A DNA stretch of 64,000 nucleotides from an uncultured Mediterranea sp. (GTDB lineage: Bacteria; Bacteroidota; Bacteroidia; Bacteroidales; Bacteroidaceae), in NCBI GenBank assembly GCA_945879145.1, contig CAMCUZ010000003.1, positions 28,064 to 92,063 of the forward strand, given 5' to 3'. A program made the position numbers and the translations under genes. This document shows, piece by piece, positions 35,944-45,115 of the stretch. The notes beneath the pieces were generated by a model that was not told the DNA's origin, made no database searches, and worked only from the letters and a program-made list of their open reading frames with translations. Each line of letters opens with the position of its first letter. Position 1 is the first letter of the stretch.

Positions 35944-38472
35944 ATGATGAAAAGAATCTTACCGGATATCGTAGCCGTAGCGCTATTTGCCGTACTGGCC
36001 TTTGCCTATTTCTTCCCTGCCGACGTGGAACAACGCGTGCTGTTTCAGCACGATACCGCAGCTGGCGTGGGATTGGGACAGGAAGCCAAGGAGTACAAGG
36101 AGCGCACAGGCGAAACCACCCGCTGGACCAACTCTGTGTTTGGAGGCATGCCCACCTATCAGATTTCTCCTTCGTACGACTCTACCCAGCCCTTGAACTG
36201 GGTGCAAAAGGCCTATAGGCTCTTTCTGCCCGAATATGTCTATCTGCTCTTCATCCTGATGCTGGGCTTCTACATCCTGCTACGCGCTTTCGGGCTGCCA
36301 GCCTGGTATGCCGCTCTGGGCGGAGTAGCCTGGGCCTTCTCCAGCTACTTCTGCATCCTTATCTCGGCCGGACACATCTGGAAGTTCATCACCCTGGCCT
36401 ATATACCGCCTACAATAGCAGGTCTGGTGCTGGCCTACCGCGGAAAGCTGCTCTGGGGCGGCTTGGTGACGGCCCTCTTCACAGCCATGCAGATTGCATC
36501 GAACCACCTGCAGATGAGCTACTACTTTGGCTTCGTGATGCTCTTTGTGGTGAGTGCCTACCTGGTGGAAGCGCATCGCAACCACACCCTGCCCCAGTTC
36601 TTCAAGGCTACGGCCGTGGTGGTGGCAGCCGGCATCATGGGCCTATGCGTCAACCTGAGCAACCTCTACCACACCTACAGCTACAGCAAGGAGAGCATGC
36701 GGGGACAGAGCGAACTGGTCAAGCAGCCTACGACCGACGGAACAACACAGAGCAAGGAGGCTACCAACGGGCTGAACCGAAGCTACATCACCCAATGGAG
36801 CTACGGCATCGGCGAGACCTGGACACTCCTGGTACCCAACTACAAGGGGGGCTCGTCGAGCCACTCCCTGACCGAGAGCTCCACAGCCATGGCCAAAGCC
36901 GACCCCGCCTACGCTCAATGGGGCATCTACCAGATGGGGCAATACTTCGGCGAACAGCCAGGCACCTCGGGTCCGGTCTATGTGGGAGCCTTCGTACTGC
37001 TGCTCTTCGTGATGGGTTGCTTCGTGGTCAAAGGGCCGCTCAAGTGGGCCCTGTTGGGAGCCACAATCTTCTCCATCTTGCTGTCGTGGGGTAAGAACTT
37101 CATGCCCCTGACCGACTTCTTCATCGACTATGTGCCGATGTACAACAAGTTCCGTGCCGTGTCGAGCATCCTCGTCATTGCCGAGTTCACCATTCCCCTG
37201 CTGGCCATTCTGACCCTGAAGCAGCTGCTCGACGACCCCAAACTCATCCGACAGAACCGCCGCGCCCTCTATGCGGGTACAGGAGTAGCCATCGTGGCCC
37301 TGCTGCTCAGCATCGCCCCCGGCTTGCTGGGCAACAGCTACGTGCCTTCGGCCGAGATGCAGATGCTGCAACGGGCCGTGAATCAGCAACAAATCAACTC
37401 GTCCGACCTAGCTGGTATCGTGGCCTCGCTCAACGCCATGCGCTCCGCCCTGGTGAGCAGCGATGCCCTGCGCAGCTTTATCATCTGTGCTATTGGCCTG
37501 GGTCTGCTCTTACTCCATAGCGCCGGTAAACTGCGCCCCGCACTCACTCTGGGTGGCATTGGCTTGCTCTGCCTCATCGACCTCTGGGACGTGAACAAGC
37601 GCTACCTAAACGACGAGCAGTTCGTCACCCGGAGCGTGCGGACCGACAGCTTCCAGCTGACAGCAACCGACAAGGCCATTCTGGCTGACAGCGCCCTCGA
37701 CTACCGCGTACTCAACATGGCCTCGAACACTTTCAACGAGAACAACACCTCCTACTGGCACAAGAGCATCGGTGGCTATCACCCTGCCAAGATGGGACGC
37801 TACAACGACCTCATCAACCGCCACATCGACCCCGAAATGCAAGCGGCACAATATGCCATCTACCAGGCCAAGGGCGACATGGACAGCGTGAACTGTGCCC
37901 TCTTCCCCGTGCTCAACATGCTCAATACACGCTACTTCATCTTGCCCATCGACCGACAGGGAGGTACTGCCCCCCTACGCAACCCCTACGCCTGCGGCAA
38001 CGCCTGGTTTGTGGAGCAGGTGCGCTATGCAGCCAACGCCAACGAGGAGCTGGATGCCCTGGCCGACTTCGACCCACGCTATACAGCTGTGGTTGACCGC
38101 CGCTTTGAACAGACCCTCCACGGCGCCACCCTGCTGCAGCAGAGCCCCGAGACCCACATCACTCTGACGAGCTACGCACCCAACCACTTGGTGTATGAGG
38201 CCGAGAACCCCCACGATGGTGTGGCCCTCTTCTCCGAAATCTACTACCCCCATGGCTGGCAGGTAACCATCGACGGCCAACCTGCTACCCTGGCCCGTGC
38301 CAACTACGTGCTTCGTGCCCTCTACCTACCGGCTGGCCGCCATACCGTAGAGATGCGCTTCGACCCGCAAAGCCTCCACACCACGGAGGGCATTGCCTAC
38401 GCTGCCACCGGTCTGCTGCTGGTGGGCTTCCTCCTAGCGCTGTTCCTCAGCCTGCGCCGCAAGCACGGATAA
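35944..38472 (+). CDS. YfhO-family polytopic membrane protein
   Basis: 842 residues starting MMKRILPDIVAVALFAVLAF. About a dozen membrane helices are followed by a C-terminal soluble domain (from about residue 680) with YYPHGWQVTIDGQPATLARANYVLR and a final helix. The pattern fits the bacterial YfhO family, GT-C-like proteins linked in other bacteria to glycosylation of lipoteichoic acid or surface polymers. Segments such as TNSVFGGMPTYQI are typical of Bacteroidetes members. The start is preceded by a -7 element at 35862 and no close neighbour on the same strand, so it is probably its own unit. Confidence 0.88.
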   Translation: MMKRILPDIVAVALFAVLAFAYFFPADVEQRVLFQHDTAAGVGLGQEAKEYKERTGETTRWTNSVFGGMPTYQISPSYDSTQPLNWVQKAYRLFLPEYVYLLFILMLGFYILLRAFGLPAWYAALGGVAWAFSSYFCILISAGHIWKFITLAYIPPTIAGLVLAYRGKLLWGGLVTALFTAMQIASNHLQMSYYFGFVMLFVVSAYLVEAHRNHTLPQFFKATAVVVAAGIMGLCVNLSNLYHTYSYSKESMRGQSELVKQPTTDGTTQSKEATNGLNRSYITQWSYGIGETWTLLVPNYKGGSSSHSLTESSTAMAKADPAYAQWGIYQMGQYFGEQPGTSGPVYVGAFVLLLFVMGCFVVKGPLKWALLGATIFSILLSWGKNFMPLTDFFIDYVPMYNKFRAVSSILVIAEFTIPLLAILTLKQLLDDPKLIRQNRRALYAGTGVAIVALLLSIAPGLLGNSYVPSAEMQMLQRAVNQQQINSSDLAGIVASLNAMRSALVSSDALRSFIICAIGLGLLLLHSAGKLRPALTLGGIGLLCLIDLWDVNKRYLNDEQFVTRSVRTDSFQLTATDKAILADSALDYRVLNMASNTFNENNTSYWHKSIGGYHPAKMGRYNDLINRHIDPEMQAAQYAIYQAKGDMDSVNCALFPVLNMLNTRYFILPIDRQGGTAPLRNPYACGNAWFVEQVRYAANANEELDALADFDPRYTAVVDRRFEQTLHGATLLQQSPETHITLTSYAPNHLVYEAENPHDGVALFSEIYYPHGWQVTIDGQPATLARANYVLRALYLPAGRHTVEMRFDPQSLHTTEGIAYAATGLLLVGFLLALFLSLRRKHG

Positions 38473-38555
38473 GTGGGAAAATTAGAAAAAAAACGCTATA
38501 TTTGCACACCAATAACAACGAACTATCGAAACAAAGCCTCTTAGACAAGCTATTT

Positions 38556-40898
38556 ATGAAAATTACTTTGTTGACCAATAAACAGAAATATCCGCTGATT
38601 TCCTACGTTGCAGCCATGCTCCTGCTGGTTACCCTAATTGGTATCGTGGTCAACTGTCAGCATACAGCCGACTACCGCGTACTGGTGATTCACTCGTACG
38701 ACAAGAATTTCCCCAACTATCCGGAGTTCAACCGCCTGATTGAGTCGGAGTTCAACCGGCAGGGCGAACCGGTCAAGATCACCTACCACTACCTGAACTG
38801 CGAGGGGCGCAACCACCCGGAAGAGGTGAAATTCATGAACAACGTGATTCATGGCATCCAGCCGGGCGAAGAGCCCGATTTGATTATCCCTGTGGGTGAC
38901 CAGGCCACTTACTCGCTCCTCGTAACGCACGACTCGCTGATTCACCATACCCCCATCATGTTCCTGGGCGTGGAGTTCCCCAACGACCTACTCTATGCCC
39001 GATATGACAATCTGACGGGGCTGACCGACTCGCTGGCTGTACTGGAGAACCTCGAGGTGGTGCGCGAACTGATTGGCAAGCGTCACGTCTTCACCATGAT
39101 GGAGATGCACGTGCTTGACAAGCGGATGATGGCCGAATGCAACAGACAGCTCGATACCGTGCCCTACGTACTCAACAACCTGGGGTGGAAGCACACCATG
39201 TTTTACACCCGCAATACGCCCGACAGCATGCTCACCCTCACCTCCCTCTCCGTCCGCAGCGGACAAACCAACTCGGCCATGAAAGATGCCGACGAGGAGG
39301 TGCGCAACGCCCTGAGCGACGAAAACTTTTTCTTCATGATGCGCTCCGACCAGCCCTTTTACTACCTGCAGTTGAAGTCGGACGGCTTCAGCAAGACGAT
39401 GCTCAACTTTACCAACAAGGAGCAATTCACAGCCACCTACCACTACTTTGGCACAGACAAAGGCGGCTTTGTGGCAGGCTATTTTGCCTCGATGCAGTTG
39501 CAAGCTGCCGACGGTGTGGCCACGGCCATCCGCATCCTGCGGGGCGAGAAACCGGGCGACATACCCATTCGCGACTGCCGCAAAGGGTACTACATCGACT
39601 GGCAACGCTACAAATACCAGGGCATACCGATTGACTCCGTACCCAAAAAGTACGAGCTGATACGGGCCGACTTCAAGGACTTCCACCCCGACATGTTCCT
39701 CTGGATCTACAGCATGGTGGGCTTTGTGGTGATAACCATCATCGGCTACCTTATCTACATCATCTTGCGCGAACAACGCCACAAACGACTCCTCATTGAG
39801 CAGTCACTCGAAGAGCGGAAGATGTTTAAATTGGCTCTTCAGAACAGCAAGGCCTTTGCCTGGCGGAAACGAGGCGACGAGATTACGCTCGAAGAGGACT
39901 TCTGGCGCTATGCCGGACAAGAGCGCCATCAGATTCATACCGACGACTTCATGGCCTACATAGCTCCCGAGATGCGTGAAGCCTACCGCGACGTGTTGAA
40001 GAACATGAACCGCGGCAAAGAGACCGTATGCGAAGTGCGTTGCGATTTCGTAGGCAACGGGCACTACGAATGGTGGCAAATCAGGACAAACAGCCTGATG
40101 CCGGCGTATAATAATAATAATAATAATAATAATTTCGGAATTTTAATAAATATTGAACTTATTAAACAACGTGAGCAGGAACTGATCAACGCACGCAAAA
40201 TGGCCGAGCAGGCCGAGCTGAAAGAGTCGTTCCTGGCCAACATGAGCCACGAAATCCGCACGCCCCTCAACGCCATCGTAGGCTTCAGCAACATCCTGGC
40301 CACCCCCGGTATGGAGCTGGAAGATGAGGAGAAAGAGGAGATGATGGAGACCATCAACAAGAACAACAGCCTGTTGCTCAAACTCATCAGCGACGTACTC
40401 GACCTGTCGCGCATCGAATCGGGCAACATCATCATCTCCATGGAACCCTGCTCGGTAAATAAGGTGATGGAGTATATCTACCAAAGTTACAGCGTACAGG
40501 CTCCCAAGCACTTAGCGTTTGAGATGGTACGTGGTGAAGCGAACTTGACCATCTGTGCCGACGAGGGACGCATTGAACAGGTACTAACCAACTTCTTGAC
40601 CAATGCTGCCAAATTCACGCCCGAAGGTTACATCCACTTGGGTTGGAAGGCACATCACGAAAAGAGACAGGTTGAGCTCTACGTAGAAGACAGCGGCATC
40701 GGCCTCACACCCGAACAGCAATTGATGATTTTCGAACGTTTCTATAAGGTGGACGAGTTTAGGCAAGGCACAGGCCTTGGCCTGAGCATCTGCAAAGTGA
40801 TTGCCACCAAGATGAAGGGCCGAATCACGGTACAATCTGCCCCAGGTCAAGGCAGCCGCTTCTCCCTCTGGCTGAAGATGAGCGACAAGGCCATATAA
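38556..40898 (+). CDS. Sensor histidine kinase with ABC-substrate-binding-like sensor domain
   Basis: 780 residues. An N-terminal helix anchors a periplasmic domain of about 370 residues that resembles ABC substrate-binding proteins of the pfam04392 type (YRVLVIHSYDKNFPNYPEF, DLIIPVGDQATYSLLV, PIMFLGVEFPNDL). A second helix (GFVVITIIGYLIYIIL) precedes a PAS-like region, the HisKA domain with MSHEIRTPLNAIVG (about residue 565) and the HATPase domain (FLTNAAKFTPEG, GTGLGLSICKVIA). There is no receiver domain and no adjacent response regulator. A TATATTTG element at 38497-38504 supports this start over an ATG at 38502. The PAS loop contains an Asn8 run. Confidence 0.9.
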   Translation: MKITLLTNKQKYPLISYVAAMLLLVTLIGIVVNCQHTADYRVLVIHSYDKNFPNYPEFNRLIESEFNRQGEPVKITYHYLNCEGRNHPEEVKFMNNVIHGIQPGEEPDLIIPVGDQATYSLLVTHDSLIHHTPIMFLGVEFPNDLLYARYDNLTGLTDSLAVLENLEVVRELIGKRHVFTMMEMHVLDKRMMAECNRQLDTVPYVLNNLGWKHTMFYTRNTPDSMLTLTSLSVRSGQTNSAMKDADEEVRNALSDENFFFMMRSDQPFYYLQLKSDGFSKTMLNFTNKEQFTATYHYFGTDKGGFVAGYFASMQLQAADGVATAIRILRGEKPGDIPIRDCRKGYYIDWQRYKYQGIPIDSVPKKYELIRADFKDFHPDMFLWIYSMVGFVVITIIGYLIYIILREQRHKRLLIEQSLEERKMFKLALQNSKAFAWRKRGDEITLEEDFWRYAGQERHQIHTDDFMAYIAPEMREAYRDVLKNMNRGKETVCEVRCDFVGNGHYEWWQIRTNSLMPAYNNNNNNNNFGILINIELIKQREQELINARKMAEQAELKESFLANMSHEIRTPLNAIVGFSNILATPGMELEDEEKEEMMETINKNNSLLLKLISDVLDLSRIESGNIIISMEPCSVNKVMEYIYQSYSVQAPKHLAFEMVRGEANLTICADEGRIEQVLTNFLTNAAKFTPEGYIHLGWKAHHEKRQVELYVEDSGIGLTPEQQLMIFERFYKVDEFRQGTGLGLSICKVIATKMKGRITVQSAPGQGSRFSLWLKMSDKAI
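40110..40133 (+). repeat. AAT trinucleotide microsatellite (8 copies) inside the kinase gene
   Basis: Eight uninterrupted AAT codons encode Asn8 in a loop of the PAS-like domain. The surrounding 60 bases are strikingly AT-rich within a GC-richer gene. Copy changes would keep the frame and alter loop length. Confidence 0.95.
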
Positions 40899-41116
40899 GC
40901 ACCAACCGCGCCCGCAACAAAATGAACTTCTGCTTTTCTTTCTCAAAAAGAGAACACAAAAAGCCCTTAAAATCCAACTTTTTTCTGTAATTTTGCGGCG
41001 TGGTATGCGCTGGTAGCCAGCCATAGGGCGCCAACAGCAAGCTATCTTGAGCAACCAGCCGCATCAACCTAAACGAGCCAACAAGCAAAAAGAAAAACTA
41101 AAAACAACAAAACGAT

Positions 41117-43180
41117 ATGGAAAAGCAATTCAAACGTACCACCGTGACGTCGGCCCTGCCCTACGCCAACGGTCCTGTACACATCGGACACCTGGCCGGC
41201 GTTTATGTACCCGCTGACATCTACGTGCGCTACCTCCGCCTGAAGAAACAAGAGGTGGTTTTTATTGGCGGTAGCGATGAACATGGCGTGCCCGTCACCA
41301 TCCGTGCCCGCAAAGAGGGCATCACTACCCAAGAGGTGGTTGACCGTTACCACTCGCTCATCAAGCGCTCGTTCGAGGAGTTCGGTATCTCGTTCGACGT
41401 CTATAGCCGCACGACAAGCAGCATCCACCACCAGTTTGCCTCTGACTTCTTCCGCAAGCTCTATGACGAAGGCAAGCTGGAGGAGATTACCGAGGAGCAG
41501 TTCTGCGACGAGGTGACAGGCGAATTCCTGACCGACCGCAACATCGTGGGCACCTGTCCCCGCTGTGGTGCTGAGGGTGCATACGGCGACCAATGTGAAA
41601 AGTGTGGTGCCACCCTCTCGCCCGATGAACTGATCAACCCCACCAACAAGAACAACCCGGGCCACGGCCTGGTGAAGCGCCCCACCAAGAACTGGTACCT
41701 CCCCTTAGGGCAGTATCAAGAGTGGTTGCGCCAATGGATTCTGGAGGGCCACAAGGAGTGGCGCCCCAACGTCTATGGCCAATGCAAGTCGTGGCTCGAC
41801 ATGGACCTGCAGCCGCGTGCCATGACGCGCGACCTGGAATGGGGTATCCCCGTTCCCGTAGAGGGTGCTGAGGGCAAGGTGCTCTATGTCTGGTTCGATG
41901 CTCCCATCGGCTACATCTCGAACACCAAAGAGCTCTGCGACGCACAGCCCGAGCGCTGGGGCAGCTGGCAGAAGTGGTGGCAAGACCCCGAGACACGCCT
42001 CATCCACTTTATTGGCAAGGACAATATCGTATTCCATTGTCTCATCTTCCCCGTCATGATGAAGGCCCACGGCGACTACATCATGCCCGACAACGTACCC
42101 TCGAATGAGTTCCTCAACCTGGAGGGCGACAAGATATCGACCTCGCGTAACTGGGCCGTATGGCTGCACGAATACCTGCAGGAGTTCCCCGGCAAGCAGG
42201 ACGTGCTGCGCTATGTGCTCACGGCCAACGCACCCGAGACCAAAGACAACGACTTTACCTGGAAGGACTTTCAGGCCCGCAACAACAATGAGCTGGTGGC
42301 CGTATATGGCAACTTCGTGAACCGCGCCCTGCAGCTGACAAAGAAGTACTACAACGGCGTAGTGCCTGCCTGTGGCGAACTGACCGACGCCGACCGCGAA
42401 ACTCTCCGCGAGTTTGCTGACGTCAAGCAAGAGGTGGAGCAGCTGCTTGACGTCTTCAAGTTCCGCGATGCCCAGAAGGAGGCGATGAACCTGGCCCGCA
42501 TCGGCAACAAGTACTTGGCCGACAGCGAACCATGGAAAGTGGTGAAGAGTGACCCCGAACGCGTAAAGACCATCCTCTACATCGCCCTGCAACTGGCTGC
42601 CAACCTGAGCATCGCCTTCGAGCCGTTCCTGCCCTTCAGCAGCGCCAAGCTGCGCCAGATGCTCAACATGACTGAGTTTGACTGGAACCAGCTGGGCAGC
42701 ACCGACCTGCTCCCTGCCGGCCATCAGCTGGCTGAGCCAGAGCTGCTCTTCGAGAAGATTGAGGACGACGTGATTCAGGCTCAGGTGGATAAACTGCTGG
42801 CCACAAAGAAGGCCAACGAAGCTGCCGAACATAAGGCCAACCCCATCAAGCCCACCATCACATTCGACGAATTCGAGAAACTCGACATCCGCGTAGGTAC
42901 CGTGCTGGAATGCACGGCCGTACCTAAGATGAAGAAGCTGCTGCAGTTCAAGATCGCCGATGGCCTGGAGAACCGCACCATCGTAAGCGGCATCGCCCAG
43001 CACTACAAACCCGAGGAGCTGGTAGGCAAGCAGGTACTCTTCATCGCCAACCTGGCCCCCCGCCAGTTTAAGAATGGATTGGTAAGCGAAGGCATGATTC
43101 TCTCTGCCGAGAACTTCGATGGCTCGCTGGCCGTTACCAGCCTGCTGCGTGAGGTGGCTCCTGGTAGCGAAGTGAAGTAA
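41117..43180 (+). CDS. metG: Methionyl-tRNA synthetase
   Basis: Charges tRNA-Met. HIGH is at residues 22-25 (VHIGHLAG) and the KMSKS equivalent is KISTS (about residue 339, [11 protein letters not shown]). The zinc knuckle reads [18 protein letters not shown] (about 147-164). A C-terminal tRNA-binding domain of the Trbp111 type ([21 protein letters not shown] to the end) completes the 687 residues, the usual long dimeric form. A TAATTTTG element lies at 40988-40995. Close downstream genes may share its transcript. Confidence 0.98.
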   Translation: MEKQFKRTTVTSALPYANGPVHIGHLAGVYVPADIYVRYLRLKKQEVVFIGGSDEHGVPVTIRARKEGITTQEVVDRYHSLIKRSFEEFGISFDVYSRTTSSIHHQFASDFFRKLYDEGKLEEITEEQFCDEVTGEFLTDRNIVGTCPRCGAEGAYGDQCEKCGATLSPDELINPTNKNNPGHGLVKRPTKNWYLPLGQYQEWLRQWILEGHKEWRPNVYGQCKSWLDMDLQPRAMTRDLEWGIPVPVEGAEGKVLYVWFDAPIGYISNTKELCDAQPERWGSWQKWWQDPETRLIHFIGKDNIVFHCLIFPVMMKAHGDYIMPDNVPSNEFLNLEGDKISTSRNWAVWLHEYLQEFPGKQDVLRYVLTANAPETKDNDFTWKDFQARNNNELVAVYGNFVNRALQLTKKYYNGVVPACGELTDADRETLREFADVKQEVEQLLDVFKFRDAQKEAMNLARIGNKYLADSEPWKVVKSDPERVKTILYIALQLAANLSIAFEPFLPFSSAKLRQMLNMTEFDWNQLGSTDLLPAGHQLAEPELLFEKIEDDVIQAQVDKLLATKKANEAAEHKANPIKPTITFDEFEKLDIRVGTVLECTAVPKMKKLLQFKIADGLENRTIVSGIAQHYKPEELVGKQVLFIANLAPRQFKNGLVSEGMILSAENFDGSLAVTSLLREVAPGSEVK

Positions 43181-43198
43181 TCACAAAAATGTGTCCAA

Positions 43199-43585
43199 AT
43201 GAACAATAGACAACCCTCGCTCTATCTCTACCAGGTGGATGGCAGCAAGGAGCAACAGATAGGCAGATTGGCCGCAGGGATGGGCATTCAGGTGCACCAA
43301 GTGCTCCCCACCGACTACCTGCAGCCGCTGGGTGTGCTCTTGGGGCTACCCGGTTTTGAGCGTTCACCCCTGCGCTACAACGGTCCGTTGCTACCCGACG
43401 AGATGATGCTCATGAGCGACTTCGACGACACCCTGTTGAGCCGCTTTCTGAATGCCTATCGTCATGCCAGCATTCCAGCCATCCCCTTGAAAGCCGGGGT
43501 CACCCCCCACAACATCTTCTGGAACTCACTCCAGCTCCACCAAGAGCTGGAAAAGGAACACCAGATGATGAGTTCCAGCTTATAG
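43199..43585 (+). CDS. DUF3783 family protein
   Basis: 128 residues. MMLMSDFDDTLLSRFLNAYR, IPAIPLKAGVTPHNIFWNS and LHQELEKEHQMM follow the DUF3783 pattern (a short protein ending in KA-x-TP-N-W and an EH near the end). No function is known. It lies 18 bases after metG and 71 bases before the flippase gene, so it is probably co-transcribed. Confidence 0.75.
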   Translation: MNNRQPSLYLYQVDGSKEQQIGRLAAGMGIQVHQVLPTDYLQPLGVLLGLPGFERSPLRYNGPLLPDEMMLMSDFDDTLLSRFLNAYRHASIPAIPLKAGVTPHNIFWNSLQLHQELEKEHQMMSSSL

Positions 43586-43656
43586 AGGCGGAAAAATAGG
43601 CCACTCTCAATAGGCCTCATCACTCCAAGAAGGGAAATAGCAGAAAAGAGAGAACC

Positions 43657-45099
43657 ATGAGTGAATTGAAAGAGAAAACCGCAAGAGGACTATTCTGGGG
43701 AGGATTCAGCAACGGCATTCAGCAGCTGCTGAACCTCCTCTTTGGCATCGTACTGGCCCGTCTGCTTACACCAGCCGACTATGGCATGGTGGGCATGCTC
43801 AGCATCTTCGTGATGGTGGCCAGCACGCTGCAGGACAGCGGTTTCACCAATGCTTTGGCCAACAAGAAAGAGGTGAGTCATGCCGACTACAACGCCGTCT
43901 TCTGGTTCAGCACACTCATGGGAGTACTGCTCTACTTGCTGCTTTTCCTTTCGGCTCCGCTCATCGCCGCCTTCTTTGGCCAGCCTGAACTGGAGTCGCT
44001 CTCGAGACTGCTCTTCCTGGGCTTCCTCATCTCCAGCACAGGCACGGCCCACAATGCGGTCTTCTTTAAACAGCTGATGGTGAAGCAAAAGGCCATGGCT
44101 CAACTGATTGCACTCTGCGTATCGGGAGTGACTGGTATCACCCTGGCTCTCTGCGGCATGGCCTACTGGGGCATTGCCCTGCAGACCGTGACCTACATTG
44201 CCGTCTGTACCGGACTATACTGGTGCTTCTCCCCCTGGCGCCCCTCACTCGAGGTGGACTTTCGCCCGCTACGCCCTCTCTTTGGCTTCAGCAGCAAGCT
44301 GCTCCTGACCAACCTCTTTACTCAAATCAACAACAACCTGCTCTCTGCCCTGCTCGGCCACCTCTATGCAGCCCGCGAGGTGGGCCACTATACCCAAGCC
44401 AACAAATGGACTACGATGGGGCACGTGCTTGTGGCCAACATGGTAAACGGTGTAGCTCAACCCGTGTTTGCCCAAGTGGCCGACGACAAGCCCCGTCAAC
44501 GGCAGGTATTCCGTAAACTGCTGCGCTTCACCTCGTTCATCTCCTTCCCAGCGTTGTTGGGGCTTGCCTTGATAGCCCCCGAGCTAATCCATCTGGCCTT
44601 GACCGACAAATGGATGCCCTGCGTACCCTTGCTGCGCATCCTCTGTATATGGAGCGCCTTCCTCCCTATCCAACAGCTCTACTACAACCTCATCATCAGC
44701 CATCGACGCTCGAACGTCGTACTGACCATTGCCGTAGTCGTGGGAGTGCTGCAACTGCTGCTCATGGCCTTGATTTATCCCTACGGCATCACCTGGATGG
44801 TGACGGCCAGCGTAGCACTCCACGTAGGCTCCCTGCTCTTATGGCACGATGCCGCCCACCGGGCTATGGGCCTCACCTTGGCAGAGGCGCTCCGCGACAT
44901 CTTGCCCTTTGCCGGTATAGCCCTGGGGGTTATGGGGGGTATCCATCTGCTGATGACGTGGCTGCAGCTCTCGCCCCTGCCCACCCTGCTGCTCAAGATA
45001 GGCCTTGGAGCCCTTTTTTACCTGGATCTGATGGCTGCAAGCCGAGCTGTAGTGCTGCGCGAAACCATCCACTTCATACTGAAAAAGAAACCATTATAA
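43657..45099 (+). CDS. Polysaccharide flippase, MOP superfamily (Wzx-like)
   Basis: 480 residues with about 12-14 membrane helices. The N-terminus KEKTARGLFWGGFSNGIQQ and the following LARLLTPADYGMVGML are the signature of Polysacc_synt/PST flippases such as WzxC. It would move lipid-linked glycan repeat units across the inner membrane. It opens a cluster with a LicD fusion and three glycosyltransferases, all on the plus strand with short gaps, so this is likely a surface-glycan or exopolysaccharide locus. Confidence 0.92.
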   Translation: MSELKEKTARGLFWGGFSNGIQQLLNLLFGIVLARLLTPADYGMVGMLSIFVMVASTLQDSGFTNALANKKEVSHADYNAVFWFSTLMGVLLYLLLFLSAPLIAAFFGQPELESLSRLLFLGFLISSTGTAHNAVFFKQLMVKQKAMAQLIALCVSGVTGITLALCGMAYWGIALQTVTYIAVCTGLYWCFSPWRPSLEVDFRPLRPLFGFSSKLLLTNLFTQINNNLLSALLGHLYAAREVGHYTQANKWTTMGHVLVANMVNGVAQPVFAQVADDKPRQRQVFRKLLRFTSFISFPALLGLALIAPELIHLALTDKWMPCVPLLRILCIWSAFLPIQQLYYNLIISHRRSNVVLTIAVVVGVLQLLLMALIYPYGITWMVTASVALHVGSLLLWHDAAHRAMGLTLAEALRDILPFAGIALGVMGGIHLLMTWLQLSPLPTLLLKIGLGALFYLDLMAASRAVVLRETIHFILKKKPL

Positions 45100-45115
45100 A
45101 CAACAAGGAGCCGTT

